Assembly: GCF_900112765.1 (NCBI RefSeq)
Contig: NZ_FOMZ01000002.1
Coordinates: 248,001 to 312,000 of the forward strand
Length of the DNA: 64,000 nt
Direction of reading: 5' to 3'
Source: Actinopolyspora alba
Lineage (GTDB): Bacteria > Actinomycetota > Actinomycetes > Mycobacteriales > Pseudonocardiaceae
The translations under genes and the position numbers were made by a program. This document shows, piece after piece, positions 58,074 to 64,000 of the stretch (the first letter of the stretch is position 1; each line of letters starts with the position of its first letter). The notes under the pieces were generated by a model. The model saw only the letters and a program-made list of their open reading frames with translations. It had not been told where the DNA came from and did no database searches.

Positions 58074-59555
58074 TCAGCCCTGCTCGGGCGTCTCCATCCG
58101 CCCGTTCACGCGACGCGGCACTCCCAGCGGGTTGCCGTCCCGGACCGCCTCGGGCAGCACCTCCCGCGGGGCGTTCTGGAACGACACCGGACGCAGGAAT
58201 CGCTCGATGCCCGCCGTACCGACCGAGGTGTGTATCGGCGCCGTGGTGGCGGGGTACGGCCCACCGTGCTGCATGCCGTGGCTGACGCTGACCCCGGTGG
58301 GCCAGCCGTTCCAGACCAACCTGCCCACGCGCGCGCGCAGTGTCCGGTACAGCGGCGCGACGATGCTCTCCTCCTCGTTGCCGTGCACGGTCGCAGTCAG
58401 CTCCCCGGTGAAGACACCGGCCGCTTCCAGCAACTCGTCGGTGTCGGAGTAGCCCACCAACAACGAGGCCGGCCCGAAGCACTCGGCCGTGAGCTCCTCC
58501 CGGTTGTCGACGAGCTCGCGCGCGCTGGTGTAGAGCAGGCTCGGGCCGACCTCTCCCTCGGAGCGGCGCCCGGAGACCAGGGTTTCCACTGCCGCGTGGT
58601 CGCCCAACGCACCGAGGGTTTCCCGGAACGCGTTCTCGATGCCGTCGTTGAGCATGGGAGCGGCGGCGCGCTGTTCCACCTCCGGGATGAGAACGTCGCG
58701 GAACCGCTGCGCCGCGCTGGACGGCACCAGCAGCAGACCGGGCTTCGTGCAGAACTGCCCGACTCCCAGCGTGTAGGAGTCGAGATACCCCCGCGCGATC
58801 TCCGCGCCCCGACCGGCGGCGGCCTCGGGAGTCACGAAAGCGGGGTTCACGCTGCCCATCTCGGCGTAGAACGGGATGGGCGAGTTCCGGGAGCAGGCGA
58901 GATCGAACAGCGCGCGGCCCGCCGTGTTCGAACCGGTGAACGCACCGGCCCGGACCCGCTCGTCCAGCAGAACGGCCTTGGCCTGCTCGGTCCCCTCCAC
59001 GAGCGCGAAGGTCCCCTCGGGGGCCCCGGCACTCGTCAACGCCCCCGCCACGATCTCGGCGGTTCGACGGGACAGCTCGGGATGGCCCGGATGCGCCTTC
59101 ACCACCACGGGACAGCCCGCGGCCAATGCCGAGGCGGTGTCGCCCCCCGCCACGCTGAAGGCGAACGGGAAGTTGCTGGCCGCGAACACCAGAACCGGGC
59201 CGAGCGGCAGCACGGTACGACGCAGATCGGGGCGGGCACCGGTCGGCCAGTCCGGATCCGGGGTGTCGATGGTGGCCTTCAGGTGTGCGCCTTCCTCGAC
59301 GGTGTCCGCGAACAACCGCAGTTGGAACGTGGTGCGCACGAGCTCGCCGCGCAGCCGTCCCTCCGGCAGGTGGGACTCCCGCTGCGCCAGCGGCACGAGC
59401 TCCTCGGTGTGGGCGTCCAGCTCGGCCGCCACTCCACGGAGCAGTCCCGCGATGTCCGCCGGACTCGTCGCGGCGAGCTTCTCGGCGGCGGTGGTGGCGT
59501 TGTCCAGCACGGTTTCGTGGTCTTCACCGGTGGAAACGACTCGGGACGTTGTCAT
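58074..59555 (-). CDS. aldehyde dehydrogenase, ketoglutarate-semialdehyde type
   Basis: A 493-residue NAD(P) aldehyde dehydrogenase. The catalytic cysteine is in LGVGQFCTKPG and the general base glutamate in PFYAEMGSVNP; ASNFPFAFSVAGGDTASALAAGCPVVVKAHPGHP-type sequence forms the cofactor site and is characteristic of 2,5-dioxopentanoate dehydrogenases. That enzyme completes non-phosphorylating breakdown of pentoses and hexaric acids to 2-oxoglutarate. It ends the sugar-acid operon 50 bases after the alcohol dehydrogenase. Confidence 0.88.
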   Translation of the reverse strand: MTTSRVVSTGEDHETVLDNATTAAEKLAATSPADIAGLLRGVAAELDAHTEELVPLAQRESHLPEGRLRGELVRTTFQLRLFADTVEEGAHLKATIDTPDPDWPTGARPDLRRTVLPLGPVLVFAASNFPFAFSVAGGDTASALAAGCPVVVKAHPGHPELSRRTAEIVAGALTSAGAPEGTFALVEGTEQAKAVLLDERVRAGAFTGSNTAGRALFDLACSRNSPIPFYAEMGSVNPAFVTPEAAAGRGAEIARGYLDSYTLGVGQFCTKPGLLLVPSSAAQRFRDVLIPEVEQRAAAPMLNDGIENAFRETLGALGDHAAVETLVSGRRSEGEVGPSLLYTSARELVDNREELTAECFGPASLLVGYSDTDELLEAAGVFTGELTATVHGNEEESIVAPLYRTLRARVGRLVWNGWPTGVSVSHGMQHGGPYPATTAPIHTSVGTAGIERFLRPVSFQNAPREVLPEAVRDGNPLGVPRRVNGRMETPEQG

Positions 59556-59605
59556 GTGACTCGGTTTCCTCCTCTGATCGGAGTTCTGCGTTCGGACTGC
59601 CGGGG

Positions 59606-60619
59606 TCACGGGCGCAGCAGGATCTTCACGTCCGCACCCCGCTGCTCGCCGAGCAGGCGCAGCGCTTCGGAAGCCTCGTCCAGTTCCAGCTCGCGGGTAA
59701 CGAGCAGCGCCGGATCCAGCACACCGCTGGTGAACGCCGATACGGCGTGCCCCCACGCGCGGGAGGGAGCGCCGAAGACGGTGTGCACCGTGAGCTGCGA
59801 GAGCACCAGGCGTGCCGGATCCGGTGGTTCCGGATCGTCGGCGGCCACTCCGGTGAGCACCACTCTGCCGCCGGGTCGTGCCAACCGGGTGGCGAGCGCG
59901 GCCGTGCCCGGTGCTCCCGCAGCCTCCAGCACGGCGTCGTAGCTTCCCGCCAGCTGCTCGACCGCCGCGGGATCGTGGAGACCGGTGGCACCGCAGGCGG
60001 TGGCGACCCCGGCCCGCTCGCCGGGCTCCACCACGGACAGCTCCGCGGGGGAGGCAGCGGCGATCAGCTGGGTGGACAACAGCCCGAGACTCCCGCCGCC
60101 GACCACCGCGACTCGCTCTCCAGGGACCACCGCGAGCTTGAGGGTGGCCGCGGCCGCGCACGCGGCCGGCTCCAGCACCGCCGCACCGCGCGGATCGGCG
60201 TCGTCGGGCAGTACGTGCAGCAGTCTCGCGGGTAGGGTCAGGTAGTTCGACCAGGCGCCGGGCCGGGTGAAACCGGTTTCCTCGTACTGCGTGGCGCAGA
60301 GATTGTTGTCGCCTCTGCGACACGCGGGGCAGACCCCGCAACCACAGAATCCCTCCCCCACGACCAACCGGCCACGGAGATCAGCCGTGACGTCCGAACC
60401 CACCTCGACGACGGTGCCGGACCATTCGTGACCGGGGATCACGGGGTAGCTCACGAAGTCCGCGGGCCGGTTGCCGGTGAAGACCTCGCGGTCGGATCCG
60501 CAGATGCCGCTGCGGGCGATCTCGACGAGTGCCTCCCCGGGGCCGGGTTCGGTGGGTTCGGTGGGGACGACGCGAATACTGCCGGGTTCGTCGATGCGTA
60601 CCGCTCTGGCATCGCTCAC
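59606..60619 (-). CDS. zinc-dependent alcohol/sugar dehydrogenase
   Basis: A 337-residue medium-chain dehydrogenase. The catalytic zinc site is CGSD with GHE (PVIPGHEWSG), the structural zinc cysteines are in CGCGVCPACRRGDNNLC, and VAVVGGGSLGLLSTQL is the NAD fold. It is like L-threonine/sorbitol or galactitol-type dehydrogenases acting on polyols or sugar acids. It starts with GTG overlapping the dehydratase stop by GTGA, so the two are coupled and likely act in one path. Confidence 0.88.
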   Translation of the reverse strand: MSDARAVRIDEPGSIRVVPTEPTEPGPGEALVEIARSGICGSDREVFTGNRPADFVSYPVIPGHEWSGTVVEVGSDVTADLRGRLVVGEGFCGCGVCPACRRGDNNLCATQYEETGFTRPGAWSNYLTLPARLLHVLPDDADPRGAAVLEPAACAAAATLKLAVVPGERVAVVGGGSLGLLSTQLIAAASPAELSVVEPGERAGVATACGATGLHDPAAVEQLAGSYDAVLEAAGAPGTAALATRLARPGGRVVLTGVAADDPEPPDPARLVLSQLTVHTVFGAPSRAWGHAVSAFTSGVLDPALLVTRELELDEASEALRLLGEQRGADVKILLRP

Positions 60620-61779
60620 GAGGCGCTCGCTCCCTTCGTGCCCCGAAACTGCCAGTCCTCGGCGTAGAGGTCGAACCTGGCACTTCGTGCCGGGTACTCC
60701 CGCACGAAGTCGACGTCGAGCTCCACCCCCAGGCCGGGGCCCGTGGGCAGCGCGAAGTAGCCGTCCTCCACCTCGGGGACTCCGGGAGCGGCCCGCTTCA
60801 CGTGGGAGTCGGCGAAGTCGTTGAAGTGCTCCTGGATCTTGAAGTTCTCGGTCACCGCCGCGAGGTGCAGGTTGGCGGCGGTGAGCACCGGACCGCCGAC
60901 GTTGTGCGGGGCGAGCAGCACGTAGTGGGTCTCGGCGGTGGCGGCGACCTTCCGAGTCTCCGTTATTCCGCCGAAGTGCCCGATGTCGGGTTGGATGATG
61001 TCGGCGGACTGGTGTGCGAACAGCTCGCGGAACTCGATGCGGTCGTGGATACGCTCACCGGTGGCCACCGGCAGCGTGGTGTTCCGCGAGACCTTGGCCA
61101 ACGCCTCCTGGTTCTCCGGTGGCACCGGTTCCTCGATCCAGCTGGGATCGAACGGTTCGAGCTCCTTGGCGATGCGGGTGGCCTCGGCGGGGGTGAACCG
61201 GCCGTGCATCTCGACAAGGATCTCGACGTCGGGTCCGACCGCGTCCCGCACCGCGGAGACGAGTTCCACGGAACGCCGCGACTCGGCGGGCTCCAGTTCC
61301 CACCGCCCCGGGCCGAACGGATCGAACTTGAGCGCCCGGTACCCCCTGTCGACCACGGCGCGGGCCGCTTGGTGGAATTCCTCGGTGGTCCGCTCGACGG
61401 TGTACCAGCCGTTGGCGTAGGCCTTGATGCCGTCCCGGACGTTCCCGCCCAGCAACCGCCAGACGGGTTGCCCGAGCGCCTTGCCGATGATGTCCCAGCA
61501 GGCCATCTCCACGCAGGCGATGCCGGACATGACGACCTCACCGGCGCGGCCGTAGTCCCCGCGCTTCATGCGCCACACCAGCGCTTCGATGTTGAAGGGA
61601 TCGGCGCCGATCACGTGGTTGCGCGCGGCCTCGTTGAAGTAGCCGAGCAGCGCCTCGGTGTGACCCAGCATGCGGGTCTCCCCCACACCGACGATGCCGT
61701 CGTCGGTGTGCACCCGCAGATAGGTCAGATCGCGCCAAGGGGTGCCGAGTACCAGGGGTTCGAGTTTCGTGATCTTCAT
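60616..61779 (-). CDS. enolase-superfamily acid-sugar dehydratase
   Basis: A 387-residue mandelate racemase/muconate lactonising enzyme-type protein. Metal ligands are expected in VEMHGRF, IEEPVPPEN and TGERI; ALKFDPFG carries the first lysine base position, and DIGHFGGI and IQEHFND follow. The set resembles galactonate, gluconate and related acid-sugar dehydratases, which make 2-keto-3-deoxy acids. The exact sugar acid cannot be named. The ATG shares ATGA with the preceding stop. Confidence 0.85.
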   Translation of the reverse strand: MKITKLEPLVLGTPWRDLTYLRVHTDDGIVGVGETRMLGHTEALLGYFNEAARNHVIGADPFNIEALVWRMKRGDYGRAGEVVMSGIACVEMACWDIIGKALGQPVWRLLGGNVRDGIKAYANGWYTVERTTEEFHQAARAVVDRGYRALKFDPFGPGRWELEPAESRRSVELVSAVRDAVGPDVEILVEMHGRFTPAEATRIAKELEPFDPSWIEEPVPPENQEALAKVSRNTTLPVATGERIHDRIEFRELFAHQSADIIQPDIGHFGGITETRKVAATAETHYVLLAPHNVGGPVLTAANLHLAAVTENFKIQEHFNDFADSHVKRAAPGVPEVEDGYFALPTGPGLGVELDVDFVREYPARSARFDLYAEDWQFRGTKGASAS

Positions 61780-62717
61780 CGGTGTTCACCCACTTCGGTC
61801 GGGACGGCCAGATCGGCGACGGGCAACTCGGATGTCTCCGCCTCGGGCATGTAGCGGTGCAGCATGTCCAGCCCGATGCGGGCGCGGCGCACGCGTTCCT
61901 TGCCGAGGCCGACGGCCGTGTCGGTGAGATGGCTTCCGCTCGGATAGATGTTGGGTGCGTTGCGCAGCCCGAACTTGACGTAGACCGGGGCGGCCACCCG
62001 CACTATCTCGGCTATCTCGTAATGCCGGACGAATCCGCCGAGATCGTCGGGGGACTCGATGTAGACGTCGAGCGGAAGGTCCGTGGCCGCTCGGATCGCG
62101 GCCAGTTGTGCCGTGGAGAGATCGGTCGGCACGTTGTAGGTGTCGGCGCCGAACTCCTCCGCGATACGTATCGAGGCCGGATTGGACAGTGCCATTTGGA
62201 CACTGATTTTGAAGCGCATGTCCGGGGGGAGTTCCCGCTGGGCACGCATTCTGGCAGCCACGGAGAGCACTCCCAGATCGGTGATCAGCACGCTGCGCAC
62301 TCCGGCCGCCGCGCTTCTGCGGATGTCCTCGAGCACGTGAACAAGCTGCTCGGTGCCGCGCGCCTGGGACGCGACCGCGCCTCCGGTCGGGGACGAGGCC
62401 ATCGCACCGGTGTGCCAGCCGGCTTGTGGGCGGGCGAACAGGCTCAACTCGACGTGGTTGCGGGCGGCGGTGCCCGCCATGCGCGCGAGTTCGTCGTCGG
62501 TGAGCAGCATCACCCCGCTTCCCTGGGAGATCCGGTGCACCGGAACATCGCGCTCATCGGCCTCGGCAAGCACCGCGTCGAGCACTTCCGGCCCCTCGGT
62601 GCTGGGGATCTCCACCCGGTAACGAGCACCGTCCGGGAAACGCTTCGAGCTGTCCGGCGGTGACTCGGCGTCCCCGGATGGCAATCCTTGGGATCGCAAG
62701 AACGTTCGTGCTTCCAA
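61776..62717 (-). CDS. TIM-barrel protein, U32-peptidase-like, of the sugar-acid operon
   Basis: A 313-residue protein predicted as a TIM barrel. Segments RYRVEIPSTEGPEVLDAVLAEADERDVPVHR, RSVLITDLGVLSVAARMR and FGADTYNVPTDLSTAQL follow the alternating strand-helix pattern. Similar genes annotated as U32 family peptidase occur beside acid-sugar dehydratases in actinomycetes, but no peptidase residues can be pointed to. It is the first gene of the operon, starting with TTG nine bases after GGAG, and may be a lyase or epimerase for the pathway. Confidence 0.7.
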   Translation of the reverse strand: MEARTFLRSQGLPSGDAESPPDSSKRFPDGARYRVEIPSTEGPEVLDAVLAEADERDVPVHRISQGSGVMLLTDDELARMAGTAARNHVELSLFARPQAGWHTGAMASSPTGGAVASQARGTEQLVHVLEDIRRSAAAGVRSVLITDLGVLSVAARMRAQRELPPDMRFKISVQMALSNPASIRIAEEFGADTYNVPTDLSTAQLAAIRAATDLPLDVYIESPDDLGGFVRHYEIAEIVRVAAPVYVKFGLRNAPNIYPSGSHLTDTAVGLGKERVRRARIGLDMLHRYMPEAETSELPVADLAVPTEVGEHR

Positions 62718-62727
62718 CGCCTACTCC

Positions 62728-62841
62728 GTTCGAAATATCGGACGTTGTTCGGACAACTTAGTCGCGGAAGTTCCGCGAGGTCAATAGACGGCGCCGCGAG
62801 CAACCGGCTACACCGTTCGGTAGGCTGTTCGAAATACCGGT
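62728..62841. promoter_or_regulatory. pair of 14-base sites in the IclR-operon divergent region
   Basis: GTTCGAAATATCGG (62728-62741) and GTTCGAAATACCGG (62827-62840) differ at one base and are 99 bases apart in the same orientation. GTTGTTCGGACAAC, a near-palindrome, lies at 62744-62757. These are the best candidates for IclR operators controlling both the operon and the regulator. Confidence 0.6.
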
Positions 62842-62920
62842 CAAATACCGAGTTACAACCGGCAGGTATCGCGGGCCGGGTCACAGCGCGTCCCGGCTCG
62901 ACGACGGGAGGACGAATCCG

Positions 62921-63682
62921 GTGGCACGAGCGGTACCCGCACTGCAGCGGGCATTCGACATCCTGGAACTTTTCCTGGACGAACCGGAGCTCAGCGCTCC
63001 GGAGATCACGGGAAAGCTGGGACTGCCGCGCACAACGGTGCACGAGCTGCTCAGCACGCTCGTGGAACGCGGGTATCTCGTCCCCTCGGTCCGGGGCGGC
63101 GCTCGCTACCGACTGGGGGTGCGGGGTTTCCAACTCGGCTCCGCCTACGCCGACCGCCTCGACCTCGCTCGCGAGGGGCAGCTGGTGGCCGAGGAAGTGG
63201 CCGCCGAGTGCAACGAGACCGTGCACATCGGCATCCGCGAGGGAACCGAGGTGCTCTACATCGCCAAGGTCGACAGTGGACACCCGGTGCGGATGGTCTC
63301 GGCCGTGGGTAGGCGGTTGCCTGCCCACTGCACCGCTGTCGGCAAGGCCCTGCTCGCCTCGCTCTCGAAGGCGGAGCTCGACGAGCTCTACGGTTCGGAA
63401 GCGCTGCGCGCGATGACGGACAACAGCATCACCGACCTCACGAACCTGCGCACGGAGCTCGACAGCGTTGCCGAGCACGGCCGGTCACGGGAGTACTGCG
63501 AGTCCAACGACGCGGTCGCCTGTGTGGCGGCCCCGGTGCACGATCACTACGGAGTCGTCGTGGCCGCGATGAGCATCGCGGTTCCCATCCTGCGCTGGAG
63601 CGACACCTCGGAGAGCGAACTCACCGGAACCGTGATGCGGGGAGCGGAGAACCTCTCGGAACGGTTGGGCTACCGCGCGTGA
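62921..63682 (+). CDS. IclR family transcriptional regulator
   Basis: A 253-residue regulator. The winged helix-turn-helix is at about 1-60 (LQRAFDILELFLDE, LSAPEITGKLGLPRTTVHELLSTLVERGYL) and the effector domain at about 75-250, with AVGRRLPAHCTAVGKALLA and CVAAPVHDHYGVVVAAMSI, the IclR signature. It is divergent from the sugar-acid operon, which it most likely represses or activates in response to a pathway intermediate. The start is GTG after GGGAGGACG. Confidence 0.95.
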   Translation: MARAVPALQRAFDILELFLDEPELSAPEITGKLGLPRTTVHELLSTLVERGYLVPSVRGGARYRLGVRGFQLGSAYADRLDLAREGQLVAEEVAAECNETVHIGIREGTEVLYIAKVDSGHPVRMVSAVGRRLPAHCTAVGKALLASLSKAELDELYGSEALRAMTDNSITDLTNLRTELDSVAEHGRSREYCESNDAVACVAAPVHDHYGVVVAAMSIAVPILRWSDTSESELTGTVMRGAENLSERLGYRA

Positions 63683-63718
63683 CGGGGCTTTCGTTCCGGC
63701 CGGAACGAAAGCCCCGTC
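63681..63718 (+). terminator. 38-base perfect palindrome after the IclR gene
   Basis: GGGGCTTTCGTTCCGG directly joins CCGGAACGAAAGCCCC, with GAC and GTC outside, giving 19-base arms without a true loop. It begins at the stop codon and lies between convergent genes, so it should terminate both. This is one of only two convergent junctions without motif B. Confidence 0.85.
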
Positions 63719-63744
63719 GGCGGGTTTCCGCGACGTAAACCCGA

Positions 63745-64000
63745 TCAGTCGCCCTCGTCGCCCCGCGTAGGGGTTTCCAGCGGACGCAACCGCACCCACA
63801 GCAGGAAAAGCGCTCCCAGGACCAACATCGACAGTCCCGTCCAGAGATTGATGTTTACCCCCTGGGCCTTGGCCAACCCCTCCTCGGTGGGAAACAGCCC
63901 GGCCGAACCGACCAACAGGCCGTAGACCACGAACAGGCCGCCTATCACCGTCCGCACGTCGAACAGCTTCGCCGATCGCTCCCGCCGTGCGGCGTCCGAC
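63745..64000 (-). CDS. small two-helix membrane protein, 5' end cut by window edge
   Basis: The frame continues beyond the right edge. The visible part begins SDAARRERSAKLFDVRTVIGG, followed by two membrane helices (GLFVVYGLLVGSAGLF and LSMLVLGALFLLWVRL) and the tail ETPTRGDEGD. A GTG at 63957 could be a start, but the sequence before it reads naturally and resembles the cytosolic lead of such proteins, so the real start is probably outside. Function unknown. Confidence 0.65.
   Translation of the reverse strand, partial: SDAARRERSAKLFDVRTVIGGLFVVYGLLVGSAGLFPTEEGLAKAQGVNINLWTGLSMLVLGALFLLWVRLRPLETPTRGDEGD

Overview
This window is chromosomal DNA from a high-GC actinobacterium. The long core block at about 820-28020 keeps the gene order known from Mycobacterium tuberculosis (argS, lysA, hom, thrC, thrB, rho, rpmE, prfA, prmC, tsaC, wecA, atpI-like, atpB-E-F-H-A-G-D-C, DUF2550, adenosyltransferase, murA). 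Most of the proteins are acidic, GTG and TTG starts are common, and secreted enzymes are numerous. This fits a mycelial, possibly halotolerant, Pseudonocardiales- or Actinopolyspora-like organism. Genus cannot be fixed from the sequence alone.

Layout. 1-600: a DUF397 fragment and a hypothetical gene. 822-4352: murA with the Asp117 active-site variant, a PduO-type cobalamin adenosyltransferase, a GNAT enzyme and a DUF2550 protein. 4365-12327: the complete F1Fo ATP synthase operon. 12348-18090: WecA-type transferase, TsaC, an inserted alpha/beta hydrolase, PrmC, RF1 and ribosomal protein L31. 18511-28017: Rho with a very long disordered insert, then threonine, lysine and arginyl-tRNA genes. 28105-36914: CDF metal transporter, tRNA-Arg(CCG), antigen-85-like esterase with an MFS pump, secreted lipase, PAS-GGDEF-EAL protein and a second GNAT.

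37127-45667 is the most unusual part. A cobalamin riboswitch is followed by a possible 33-codon ORF and seven genes. Each consecutive pair of the seven overlaps by 4 bases as GTGA or TTGA. They encode a DUF364-like (putative heavy-metal chelation) protein, a cysteine-synthase-like PLP enzyme, an MFS transporter, and a complete peptide/nickel-type ABC importer (lipoprotein, two permeases, fused double ATPase). The layout resembles a make-export-reimport metallophore system. Because a B12 riboswitch heads it, cobalt is the likely cargo. This is inference.

46065-53542: secreted endonuclease/phosphatase-fold protein, DUF1707 protein, urease operon ureABCFGD without ureE, and a patatin. 53679-57888: a secreted sugar dehydrogenase and a GH74 xyloglucanase on opposite strands, each with a perfect CebR-type operator. 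58074-63682: a sugar-acid catabolic operon with a divergent IclR regulator. The right edge cuts a small membrane protein gene.

A second theme is a set of dispersed intergenic elements. Nine copies of a 23-bp stem-loop motif, a long hairpin element with paired base changes between copies, and a third module occur in varying order. Six of the eight convergent gene junctions carry the 23-bp motif. The two that lack it are a 12-bp gap and a gap filled by a 38-bp perfect palindrome.
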